From: Paroedura picta
Taxonomy: Eukaryota; Chordata; Lepidosauria; Squamata; Gekkonidae
Length of the DNA stretch: 64,000 nucleotides
Direction: 5' to 3'
Assembly: GCF_049243985.1 (NCBI RefSeq)
Contig: NC_135373.1
Location: forward strand, 96,281,213 to 96,345,212
In this document: positions 47,100-58,100 of the stretch, piece after piece
Numbering within the stretch: the first letter of the stretch is position 1
Layout of the letters: the number at the start of each line of letters is the position of its first letter
The notes under the pieces: model-generated
Seen by the model: the letters and a program-made list of their open reading frames with translations, nothing else
Told to the model about the DNA's origin: nothing
Database searches by the model: none
Program-made: the position numbers and the translations under genes

Positions 47100-48200
47100 G
47101 CTTGGAAAACTGACTGGTGCTAACAGAAATGTTTACAGTATGGTGTTATTTTCTTAATGTTAGGGTTGTGTTAAGGAATTTTTCCCATGCCCCAGTCCCT
47201 CAATAGCGGAGCTCAGCCACCACATACAGCAGAGAGTAACAAGAGTTGGGCCAATCCAGTGTGAACTGTCAACATGTGCTGTGGTTTGGTGATGACACTG
47301 GGCTGTCCAGCAATGCATCAGATGTACCTTGAGGGTTTTCTGGAGGGATGCCTCTGAAATTTCTGGTTTGATGCCCCAACCCAGAAGCGGAAGTGTGGAT
47401 GGTTTCTATGTACACACACTTCAGAGCTTTTAAAGACTGTTTTATTTTACATATATGTTTTTGCAGGGGTACATGGGAACTGATTACCAAATCTTAATTT
47501 TGAAATGTGTGTATACTTGAGTCTAGCAGCACTGAGCTAGGTAAAGAGTGGCCATGATGGGAACTGTAGCCAGCCTAAGAAAAAAATGGCCATAGCTTCC
47601 AGAGCCTGAACTTTGCCAAGCGAAATGAGGCCAACATTCAGAGATTAAAGGTGAGGCCTTAGTGTACCCGGATCCTAGTGATGCTCTCAGTGGCGGACAG
47701 GAGTCGGTCTGGACCATGCAACATTGTGCAATTCTTGTTCGGTGACAAATTATCTATTTCGGTTACTTGGTGTGCCCTTCCCATACCACGCGCTCAGGGG
47801 CTGGTATTCTCATAGATGTGGGTATTTATTTGTGTAGGGTTATTTTAAATGTCTTGGGAGTTTATATTTTTAAAAATAACAATGTTGCCAGAAGATGGGA
47901 ATAGTTGCTTCAGATGGCCAAACTTCATTCTGCTTGCAGCAGAGTCTCCTTTGGAAGTCGTTTCATTGGTGCTCTCCTTGTCAGAACTTCCAGCTAAATT
48001 AGCTGGGGATTAATGGAGAACAGATGGGCCAGCAAAAACTCAGATTTCACCCAAGGGTGAGAATTCCTTAGCCTGTCCCTTTATCATTTTGGATTTGGTA
48101 TTACTCTCAACAACAACTCAGTCACTTCTGTCTCTATGTGTAAATACCTCACTGGAAAGAGTAATAATATTATTATACTTTTGCTTGGTAGCATTTGCAG
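47100..48200. other. 3' flank of APOLD1
   Basis: This probably holds part of the APOLD1 3' untranslated region. No clear AATAAA was found in the first kilobase, and no other gene was recognised. Confidence 0.4.
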
Positions 48201-48207
48201 GATGGGT

Positions 48208-48520
48208 TTCATAGAATCATAGAGTTGGAAGGAGCCATACAGGCCATCTAGTCCAACCCCCTGCTCAACACAGGATCAGCCCTAAGCATCCTAAAACATC
48301 CAAGAGAAGTGGGTATCCAACCTTTGCTTGAAGACTGCCAGTGAGGGGAAGCTCACCACCTCCTTAGGCAGCCTATTCCACTGCTGAACTACTCTGACTG
48401 TGAAAAATTTTTCCTGATATCTAGCCTATATTGTTGTACTTGTAGTTTAAACCCACTATTGTGTGTCCTCTCCTCTGCATTTTCTTTGCTGAAAATTGTT
48501 TTAAGCCTTTCAATGCCTTT
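48208..48520 (-). mobile_element. CR1 LINE 3' end, reverse orientation
   Basis: ATAGAATCATAGAGTTGGAA, CATCTAGTCCAACCCCCTGC and CAGTGAGGGGAAGCTCACCA are reverse-complement CR1. It extends further 5' in the element (to CCTCTGCATTTTCTTTGCTG) than the copy at 25572. Confidence 0.92.
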
Positions 48521-48529
48521 GTAAAGCGA

Positions 48530-49610
48530 GTAACCCCCCCCCACACACACACACCCTTCTCCAGATTTATTCACACTTCCACTAAATTCAGACACTGTAA
48601 AGGATTGATTTGGGGTGCAACAACACATTGGGCCAGTACAAGTTCCCAGACAGCCTCAGCTAAAGTTTTCGGAGTCCAAAAAGTCCAAGATAAGCTTCTT
48701 TTGTTCAGACCCACTCACTTTTTTTTTCAGGCCCCATATCTGCGTGTGAATATTTTGCGTGCTGGGAAGAAAAGGCAGGCGAGAGATGTAGATGAGGGTT
48801 AGGGATTGGATCATTAGGAATTCTTACAGTCTTTATCTCTGCACAAGATCAATTTCCTTGCTTTTACAGAGATTCACCGGTGATCCAAATCTCACAAAGC
48901 AAGTTAGGATTAGTTTGTAGATTCTCTATGTTTTTGGTTTTACACATGGCTAGTCCCCAAACACACAGAGAAGCATGTGAGAAGAAGTAATTTCTGGTAA
49001 GGTCACCAAAAAGCAAACCTGACACTATGTATCTATATAGGCTGTTGAAATTAATTCTCTCAAAAAATCCTTGCAGGTAGAATTGGAGGATAATATAGCA
49101 ATGAAATAGAGGGAAGAAAAAAAACAAAATGTGGGGTTTGGGCATGTTATAGAGCACTGAGGAGCAGAAGCCAATCCTAAAGCATATAATGACACATAAG
49201 AAGCAGTGTCAAAATGTGTAGACAAGAGCTCTCTCACTGAAGCGGTAAATGTGTGTCTGGGTTGAACCATTACAGTCTGCAGGAGACTCACATGATTCAG
49301 TGCCCCTCCATACGTTCTCATCACACAGAAACAAGACGTCAAGGAGGTTTCAAGCCTACATGTGTCCCTAACATACTAGTTTTCCATGTACCAAAAGATA
49401 TTCTCACCATGAATGCATATTTAACCATATGACCCACCCACCTCTGCAATTTCTGAAGTGGTTCAGCCCAAACACCTCACTGCAGTGTGGCCCTATATTG
49501 CTAGCAGGTGTATGGTATGTTCTCAGGTATGGCAACTTGAGAATCTTAATGGAGCAGAGTAGTGAAAGACAAGACACCAGATTTAAGGGCACTGGGGTTT
49601 GCAGAATTTG
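48530..49610. other. Intergenic spacer, no gene seen
   Basis: A short C and CA tract lies near 48533-48553. The remaining sequence is AT-rich without a recognisable frame. Confidence 0.45.
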
Positions 49611-49624
49611 GGTATAGGAAAGGG

Positions 49625-49805
49625 GTGCCAACTCCAGGTTGGAAAACTCTTGGGAGTGGAGTCAGAGGTGGGCAGGGCTTCAGGAAAGGGAGTCCCTCAG
49701 AAGGTAAATGCCATCCCCCCTTCAAGGCAGACATTTTCTTGAGGGAAGCTGATCTCAGTAGAAATCTGTACTGGGATATCTTCAGGCCCCTCCTGGAAGT
49801 TGACC
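49625..49805 (+). repeat. GGTTGCCAA-family dispersed repeat
   Basis: GTGCCAACTCCAGGTTGGAA to CCTCCTGGAAGTTGACCATC follows the family order, degenerate. Confidence 0.55.
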
Positions 49806-49811
49806 ATCCTA

Positions 49812-50090
49812 GAGAGCCAGTTTGGTGTAGTGGTTAGGAGTGCGGATTTCTAATCTGGCAAGCCAGGTTCGATTCTGCGCTCCCCCACATGCAGCCAGCT
49901 GGGTGACCTTGGGCTCGCCACGGCACTGATAAAACTGTTCTGACCGGGCAGTGATATCAGGGCTCTCTCAGCCTCACCCACCCCACAGGGTGTCTGTTGT
50001 GGGGGGAGGAATGGGAAGGCGACTGTAAGCCGCTTTGAGCCTCCTTCGGGTAGGGAAAAGTGGCATATAAGAACCAACTCTTCTTCTTCT
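49812..50090 (+). repeat. tRNA-derived SINE, near full length
   Basis: Head GAGCCAGTTTGGTGTAGTGG, B box AGGTTCGATTC, body GATATCAGGGCTCTCTCAGC and tail GGCATATAAGAACCAACTCT followed by TCTTCTTCT. This is the best preserved copy in the window. Confidence 0.93.
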
Positions 50091-50440
50091 AATGGGATAA
50101 GCTGTTTATGAACTGCACAGAAGACTGAAGCCTTTCCAGAGGGGTGGACGAGATTATCTCCAGGAGGTTTTGAGTCTGACTGTACTAAGAAGCAATTTCC
50201 AAAGATGACTGTGATGCAATAAAAAGTACAGATTAAATGGATGACTATGGCCTAACTTTGTGTCAGTATTTCTATTAACAAATGGTTTACTCTGGATGTG
50301 GACCGGCAGACTTGCCAATCTCAGTGAACTTTGAAGAGTATAGCAATGAAGTTACCGGTTTAGAATAATAGGTTTGTTGTCAAACATACAGATTGAGCAG
50401 TTACAGAAGCAAGCACAGAGGCAATATTATGTCCACACTA

Positions 50441-50567
50441 GTAAGAAAGCCCATTGCAGTCAGGAATGCAGTGGGTGCTAGTGGTACACCCCGCCCCTGA
50501 CGGCACTGTACCTGGGTGCTGTGCTCATTGCAGGTGGGCTGGTCGGTGGGTGGGGGCCCCCGATGGG
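50441..50567 (+). repeat. Hairpin-headed GC-rich repeat, copy 2
   Basis: CTAGTAAGAAAGCCCATTGC and TGCAGTGGGTGCTAG form a stem and are followed by GC-rich sequence (GGGGGCCCCCGATGGGCCCT). The same head occurs at 29464 and 62775. Confidence 0.5.
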
Positions 50568-50660
50568 CCCTGCCGGCCTAAGCATCCAGGATAAGTATCT
50601 GTTGGACTGCTGCTTGAAGATTGCCAGTGAGTGAGCACCTCTTCAGAAAACTGCTCCTAG
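50568..50660 (-). mobile_element. CR1 LINE fragment, reverse orientation
   Basis: TAAGCATCCAGGATAAGTAT and GCTTGAAGATTGCCAGTGAG match the inner part of the CR1 3' end on the minus strand. Confidence 0.6.
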
Positions 50661-50669
50661 TACATGGGT

Positions 50670-51905
50670 CAGATGCCAAACTGGGAAACAGAGCCACAGG
50701 TGGCTCCAAAGCCATTGAGTGATCGAGGAGATATTTGAATCATTGGGCCAATCTAAATTACATCGGACATGGGATTCTGTGATCAAATTTCTCAGACTTA
50801 AAAAGGTTCAAGTGATTTTTTCTTTCCCTTTTGAACTATTTCTCTAGAGAGAAATCCCAACCATCCCAGAGGTGCAAGTGGACTGGTAGGGGAAAATCAT
50901 GCCTGTTTTTTCTGCTTATCAGATCTGACAGCAACTTGAATGGTGAGAGACAGTTTCTCTCAGGGAAACAATGGGAACTTCCCCCTTTCACCAGTTCCAC
51001 AGCCCCGCTGTAGCTTTTAAAACTGAAATTACACATCTGACAACAGATCCCTGGCCTTGCCTGTCAATTGGCCTTGTGAACTGCAGATAAAAGGAAACAT
51101 TCAATGACATGGGAATGTGTGGGAAACAGGATAGCTCAGAGGGAACTGAAGTCCAGCTAATCAAAACTCTTTACTAACATTTTCCAAATTCATAAATCAA
51201 GTTTTCCAAATTCAGAAGCATGTTTTTCATTCAGGGACTACAATTTGGAAATATGACTGGTGGAGACCCATCACAGATCATGTCAGAAAATCAGCTGTAA
51301 AACATACAGAGCCAGTGTAATAACTGCAGAACAGCCAACAGCAAAATGGTTCAGAACTATATTAGAACACAGGCAAGGGTTAAGCTGGCTTGCTATGCCA
51401 TAATCACCCATAGTCAGCAAATAATATAACAAGTGAAAAATGAAACTAAAGCAAAGGCTTTTTTCCTCTAAGGAATCATGTTAAATTAATTATACCATAC
51501 AATAAGGGCAAGCCATCAAATTCACACAACTCCTGAAAATATTACACTATTATTGATTCAGGAAGTACACAGTAGCAGAAATCCACCTGCAGAGATAAGA
51601 GATAATCTGAATCTAGGGCTCCCCAACATGGCATACCCACACAATGGGCCGGGCTTTTCTGGAGCAAGGCTTTCTGGCCTTTGGAGATTTGAATGGCTAG
51701 ACAGATATTTCAAAAGTTGCTTCAGCAATAACTGCCCTCGCTGCACGAGCATATTCACAGTGCTACTGTCCAACAGAGTTATTCCCGAAATGTTGAAGAG
51801 TTTCTATTACAGTTATGCATTCATTCCTACATCAATCCCTGCTTTCCAGACAGGGGGCAGCAGAGACATTGGAGTCTGTATGGTTGGCATAAGTGCTTGG
51901 AGGGA
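50670..51905. other. Intergenic spacer, no gene seen
   Basis: No supported frame or repeat was recognised. Confidence 0.4.
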
Positions 51906-51911
51906 GGGTGA

Positions 51912-51978
51912 ATTCATTCATTCATTCATTCATTCATTCATTCATTCATTCATTCATTCATTCATTCATTCATTCATT
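51912..51978 (+). repeat. (ATTC)17 microsatellite
   Basis: About 17 ATTC units followed by GGATTTTTATACTACCCTCC, an old LINE-like tail. The open frames across it (FIHS repeats) are artefacts. Confidence 0.95.
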
Positions 51979-52252
51979 GGATTTTTATACTACCCTCCCT
52001 TACACCTCAGGGCAGTTTACAGATAAATGTAAGTTCCCAAACTCTTATGCAGTATACTGGTCACAAGGGGAAAATGGTAAATTGCCTATATATTTTGGCA
52101 TTAGAGAAAGGCTCACTTTAGGTATTACATGGGCAAAGTGCCTGCGTGTGTGCGCTGAGTTATGCACCGGCGCCCGCGCCTCCCCCCACCACAGCACAGT
52201 GCTGGCTGCGTTGGCCTGGAATGGCTGATTTGGACGCTGCCACGCACAACCC

Positions 52253-52523
52253 TAGTCTGACCCCTTTGGGGGTCGAATGACCTTTTCACAGGGGTCCCAG
52301 GAGGGTGACCAGGTTGGCCCGGGGAGGGGCGCTGCCACTGTTGCCGCTCCTCCTGAAGGCGCCTGCCAATTTATATACATTTATGAACAATGGCTCTTCA
52401 TGCTGTTGGTCAGTTTGTTTAATTTCTGTAAAAGAACACTTGCATAATTTTATGGTTGGGGGTCACCACAACAAGAGGAACTGTATTAAAGGGTTGTGGC
52501 ATTAGGAAGGTTGAGAACCACTG
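52253..52523 (+). mobile_element. hAT-Charlie-type element, 3' part
   Basis: GAGGAACTGTATTAAAGGGT and GGAAGGTTGAGAACCACTG form the familiar Charlie right end. CCCTTTGGGGGTCGAATGAC lies near the left. The left inverted terminus is missing. Confidence 0.7.
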
Positions 52524-52827
52524 GGGTAGAAAAAAGTGGCATATAAGAACCAACTCTTCTTCTACATCTACTACAGCCCCATCCTATCTGGCATTTGTGT
52601 ATTCAGCCCCTGTGATCCCAGGATAACTTCTTTTTTGATGGTATTAAAAGCAACCGCTCTTTCCTTTTTCTCCAGCAGGAACACTGGCTGGAACAAACAC
52701 ATTTGCAAAAGTTGCAAAAGACCACAGAGCAAGTGGGTATGGAAAAGCAGAAAGGCAGAGAGAAACACCAGAGGAACACCCCAGCAGCCCTGTATTTATT
52801 GCTCAAGGGTACTAAAAGAATTATTCA

Positions 52828-52990
52828 AGTGGGCAGCTGTGTTGGTCTGAAGCAGCAGAACTAATTTATTTATCATCATACTTCTAATTTAGAGCCCAAT
52901 GGCACATTTAAGACCAACAAAGTTTTATTCAAGGTATGACCTCTCGTGTGCATGCACACTAGAAGTACTGGCTTTGACGATGTAATGATT
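52828..52990 (+). repeat. TAGCCGTGTTGGTCTGAAG-family repeat
   Basis: GGCAGCTGTGTTGGTCTGAA, AGCCCAATGGCACATTTAAG, ACCAACAAAGTTTTATTCAA and GTGTGCATGCACACTAGAAG in family order. It is one of the longest copies in the window. Confidence 0.85.
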
Positions 52991-53030
52991 ACACTTTTCG
53001 AACTCTTACTTTACTGGTCATGCTGAAAGT

Positions 53031-54979
53031 TTATTTAGATTTCCTGTCACTCTTCCTATTGTTATGAGGGCAGGATATAGCACAGTTGGGTTCCAGTGAT
53101 TGAAGTCTTAGGACATCATCACTTCCACAGTACTCATGCACGTAGCCAAGATATTTTTTCCCCAGAGAAACTGAGAAAGAATTCCCCTCGAAGAAACCCT
53201 TGAGAGTTCCCTTTGATACCAGAATCACAGTGCTAGCCAATTTAAGCATGACTTTCTGAAAACCAGTTACAGTGGAAATAGCTGAAATTAATAAAACAAT
53301 ATTTGCAGACAAAAGCCTCACAATCACTTACTATCTATTTAATTTATCAAACCCTTCAATCTCATCCCCTCTGTTTTCATTTGAGTCTTTTGATCCCTCT
53401 GTGAACAGGATAGGGCTACTACTTCTGTTGTTATTTTAAAAAAATCAGTGTTCCAGTGATGCCTTTGACCAATGCAGAGTATCTTTATAAAGGACTATTT
53501 CTTTGAAGACCCCCTTATGCCTGTACTTACGTGTCTTACTTGTCTAGAGTGGTTGGAGAACAGATCCTGCATCATCCATGGTAAAATAGTAAAGAGTCCC
53601 TCAGTTGGGGAGCAGCAGTAGAAAGCTTAACCCTGTCAGCAGAAAAAGAACCAGGTTATCATCATCACAGAGTTTTGAGGTGACAGACATGAGCTGACAC
53701 TTAAATTTTCAAAAGGGTTTTATTTCAAAACAAATAAAATAATAAATACATAAAAATTATTGAAGACTTACTTGCGGATGGTAAGCTAAATAGCTAAATA
53801 TGAGCAGACAGTGTGATACGGCAGTAAAGAAGGTCAATGCAGTTTTGGGCGGTATCAACAGAGGCATTTTATTTATTTATTTTTTAAATTTATTCTGGGA
53901 TTTATATACCGTGGCTCCCAGCAAGCTGGCTCCCAGCGGTTCACAACAATGCTGAGGGCCTCTTCACAGAACTGTTTCAGTTCTGGCTAATAGTCAAAGA
54001 ATAGCCCCTTTCTTCCTGTGCCAAGGCCTGAATCCAAACTGGGCTCCTGAACACCAGTTTTAAATTTTAAATAAGCTTCATAGCTCTCAGCACAGAGCTC
54101 CCTACACGATGTGTTGTTCAGTCAATTCTAGTCCAACACTTTAAGCACTACACCATGCAGGCTCTTGGTTTGTACAACTATCATAGTGCAGCAATATTAA
54201 TAGCACACTACAAATGCAGCTATCCACCACATGTGACATCTTAGTACATGTCCATTATGACAGCAAGACAGCAAGAATAGCTTTGCTGGATTCTGCCTTT
54301 CAGTCCTGGCTTCATCCCACAAAACCAGTGCATGGGCTTGTAGGCTTGCTGCTCAACAAGCATAAACCGACATAACATCGGGATGGGCTTAAATTTACAA
54401 AACTGTATTTAACAATTGTTAATTTCTAACAAACACTACTTTTCAAATACTTTGTAATGTTGCCAACTCTGAGTTGGAAAACTCATGGAAATTCAGGGGC
54501 GAGGCTCTGGGAAAGTGGAAGTGGAAGAAACTTAGGGATACGAGGCCATATACAGGTTGCCCTCTGGAGCCGCAATTTTTTCCGAAGAACTGCCACCTGA
54601 AGTCTGAAGATCCAGGTTAACTTTGGGAAACCTTCAGGATCCGCCTGGACGTTGGGCAACCCTAAATGCTACTTAATTGTTTTCTTTCACGACCCGAGAA
54701 AATCCAAGCAATTTAAAAATGCTCTCATCTTCCCGGTGATTTTTAAGAGTAATTTTCAGTCTCACAAAGCAAGGAGCAACACCGCCCCGAGACGCCGCGG
54801 TGAGGGGCGGCATATAAAGTGTTATATGACTTGATTTGTTACTGACGCTCCAACAACGCTAGCCGCATTTTTTTTTAAACTATTTCCTCTCCTGCCCTTT
54901 CCCGCACCAACACAGGCCCTGTCCCTACGCAGCCACCTTCGCCCACCGGCGGCTCTGCTTCTCCAGACGCTCCACCCAT
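53031..54979 (-). CDS. Candidate small two-exon gene divergent from DDX47 (97 aa, unrecognised)
   Basis: Minus-strand exon 53281-53031 follows a good acceptor (TTTATTAATTTCAG) and encodes 82 residues: AISTVTGFQKVMLKLASTV, then KYLGYVHEYCGSDDVLR and a basic end (NNRKSDRKSK). The stop overlaps an AATAAA. A possible first exon, 54979-54937, starts at an ATG in the CpG-rich promoter shared with DDX47, encodes MGGASGEAEPPVGE and has donor GAAG|GTGGCT in phase 1. The two join in frame to 97 residues. I do not recognise the protein. Other exons could lie between, or the frame may be chance. Nothing else in the 1.65-kb intron supports or rules out the model. Confidence 0.25.
53330..54455. other. AT-rich stretch without a recognised gene
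   Basis: An old LINE-like tail (TTTATATACCGTGGCTCCCA, GCAAGCTGGCTCCCAGCGGT) lies near 53870-53945. Otherwise nothing is recognised. Confidence 0.4.
54460..54665 (+). repeat. GGTTGCCAA-family dispersed repeat
   Basis: AATGTTGCCAACTCTGAGTT at the left and CCTGGACGTTGGGCAACCCT at the right give inverted GTTGCC/GGCAAC termini. Confidence 0.65.
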
Positions 54980-55106
54980 ACTACAAGTCCCAGCGATCTC
55001 CGCGAGAAGCCGGCGCACGTTGTCAAAGGGGCTCTCGGGTGACGTACAGAGCACGTGGGCGGGTGGCTACTGTCGGCTCCTGGACTACTACTCCCAGAGC
55101 ACACCG
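54979..55106. promoter_or_regulatory. CpG-rich promoter of DDX47, possibly bidirectional
   Basis: TACTACAAGTCCCAGCG (54979-54995) and ACTACTACTCCCAGAGCAC (55084-55102) match the ZNF143 motif ACTACAATTCCCAGAATGC. A CRE-like TGACGT is at 55040-55045 and an E-box CACGTG at 55052-55057. There is no TATA box. This is the usual layout of a housekeeping promoter, and such ZNF143 promoters are often bidirectional. Confidence 0.65.
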
Positions 55107-55131
55107 GGCGGGGTCACAGAGGAAGTCGAAG

Positions 55132-58100
55132 ATGGCGACCGACGTGGAGCATGAGGAAGCGGCTAAGGAGACCGTGAAAACGTTCAAAGAATTGGTGAGG
55201 GAACGGCCTGTTCTGCTTCTTGGTTCCCGGCTGGGGACGGGATTGGCCCGGGTTTTTGGTCCTCCGCACGCACGGGGATCGGCCAGCAGCATTCGGCAGC
55301 TGCCCTTTGGAGCTCGTCATCCTAATTCATTGTACTATAGTCTGGCCTTTATGGTATATATATGCACATATGTGTGTGTACACATATGTATATATATATG
55401 TGTGTATGTATGTATGTTTATAATTATAGCGGGTAGATAGTTTTCCTTCTCATTGTTCATTTTTGTTGGAGGTAAGTTTACACCACGTGACTAAAATGGG
55501 CTTTCTGACGCCAGACTACTTTTGCTTTACAGCAGGGGTAGTCAACTTGTGGTTCTCCAGATGTTCATGGACTACAATTCCCATGAGCCCCTGCCAGCAA
55601 ATGCAGGGGTACTCCCCAGCTGTTCACTTGCTTACTTTCTCTTCTGGGAAAGTAACTGTGGAGATCATGGAAGCCTACATTTTGTGGCAGAGGTTGCAAT
55701 GAAGTTGGATTTTGTTGTAAAGGGTACTAGTATGGCTTGTGTATCCTGTTGAAACTCACTATATTTTATGCCCATAGTTGTGGACAAAATAAAAGTAGGG
55801 AAGAAAGATGTGCAGGTCCAGTAATTTACTTCAAAAAGTATCCTTCATAAAATATTACATGTTTATCCTGTGGTTGAATTGATTTTACATGGTTAGTGTA
55901 CTTTTTATCACAAAATTTTGTGTTGCCAAAGTTTCCAAATGACATCTAATTCTCGGATGGTGGTGAAGAATTTGTTGTAGGTAATACTGCATTGTTAAGG
56001 CTATGATGATCTGTTTCTTTCACTGGAATAACAGGGAGTGACAGATGTGTTGTGTGAGGCCTGTGATCAACTGGGATGGAAGACACCAACAAAGATCCAA
56101 GTGGAGGCCATTCCAGTTGCACTTCAAGGTGAGGCTAACTTTGAAAGCAAGAATTGGGGGAGAGGAAACTGTCAGAATTAAAAACAAAATCAGGACATTT
56201 CAAGTATAGGCATTATGGGCGTGTTGCTAATATTAGATCAGAATTTGTGTCTCCTTGTTCCAAACAGCCGAAATTGCTTTGGAAGAAAGTGTTCAGCTCT
56301 ATTTAGAGCTCTAGAAGCCAACTTACCTTTTTCTAATATATTGGAAAGGGTATGTTGCCCTTAAGAGCTATTTGAGGAAAGATCAGTCTTGCCCATGCTG
56401 TATAAAAAGACACTTAACAGTCTCTTTATGAGTCAGCTGCTTTGCCAAGATCTGGCAGAAAATGGTTTGTAAATGTGTATCCAGAAACCCTGGCCTTTGA
56501 TATTAATAAAATATATTCAATTTAATGGGTAGAAGTGTTGACCTCTTGATTGTTATAATTACTATGCTATTGGATAGATGAAGTGTCACAAGAATTCTTG
56601 CTTGTGAAATGTTACCTTTTAATCATTGTATTTCTAGGTCGAGATGTCATTGGCTTGGCAGAAACAGGATCTGGGAAAACAGGGGCTTTTGCTTTGCCCA
56701 TCCTTCAAACATTGTTAGAGACACCTCAGCGTTTCTTTGCTTTGGTACTTACACCCACTCGGGAACTTGCCTTTCAAATCTCGGAACAGTTTGAGGCTCT
56801 TGGATCCTCCATTGGTGTCCAAAGCAGTAAGTGGCTTCTGTGAAATTGCTTGTGTTAAACTGAAGATATAATGATGTTTACCAGGTGTAGAGCAGAGATG
56901 GAACAATTGCATGAGGGGGTATATAGTAGCTTTTATCTTCTGCAGTCAGGATTTTTTACTTCCATTCTCCTGATCGTTAAAGTAAGGTTGAAAATTTATT
57001 GGCAGTTTCCGTTGAAAACCCAGAGAGATTTCGGAGGGTAGGACTTTCTCTATTTTCACAACTGTTACTAGGCTACCCTGGCCTAATACTGTAGATTGCG
57101 TGAATTATGCAGACAAAATATATTCAATTTGTCTAATTTATTTCATTAGAGTAGTTTTAGGAAGAGCCTCTGGTTCATTCCCCCCCTCCTTTGGGCACAT
57201 TACTGACAACTCCTCTTCTATAATGGATGGCATCTGAGTGTTTTGCTTCATGCCACTCCATGTGAATTAAAAATAAAGCCTGGCTGAGACTCACTACCTG
57301 AAGTCCATATTTGAGTCTCTTTTATAACAATGATTTGCTGTAGTCAGCAAAAGGATCTCTTGTCTAAAGAAATCTCTCGGCACCTGACAGTTTCTAAACC
57401 ATTTTGAGTTTTGGACCATGGTCATGCGTGAAAACTATATGACAAGTGCAACTACTTTTGTTTAGGTAGGGATTTCATAGAGAAAATAATAGACCCCAAT
57501 TAATGCAGTCATAGCAGTTGCACCCTTCTGAGCCCTTTGAAATCAGGAGAGTGTCACTGATTAGGACTGCACTGGGCATAGTTTTGATGGAGGGAGATTC
57601 AGGATGAAAAGTGGCTAAAAGGTGGGATTCCCTGCCAGAAGATGCAGGGGTGGCCAGAGGCACAGACAGCTTTAAAAAGGGATTAGAATTAGACATATTC
57701 AGGCAGGATAGGTCTATCAGTGCTTACTAGTTATGGTGCTTAAAGGGAACCTACAAATTTAGAGGCAGTCAGTGGCTAAATGCAAGTGAGAGGCAGCATC
57801 AGTGGAAGGGCTCTATGCCCTATTGTTGGCCCTCCAGAAGAACTGGTTGGCCACTGTGTGAGGCAGGATGCTGGACTAGGTATACCACCAGTCTGATCCA
57901 GCAGGGCTTTTCTTATGTTCTTTCCTGTAAGGAATCGAAGGCAGAGTTTGCAGAGAGTATGGAGAGAGGTAGCAAGCTGTATGTGTTCCACTGGACCTTA
58001 TTTGGCTTTTCTGTCCTTTCCCTAGCTGTAATTGTTGGAGGAATTGACATGATGGCTCAGTCTCTGGCCCTAGCCAAGAAGCCGCATGTAATAATTGGTA

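Noticed and set aside
51553-52228. Open frames with FIHS repeats
   Set aside because: Product of translating an ATTC microsatellite.
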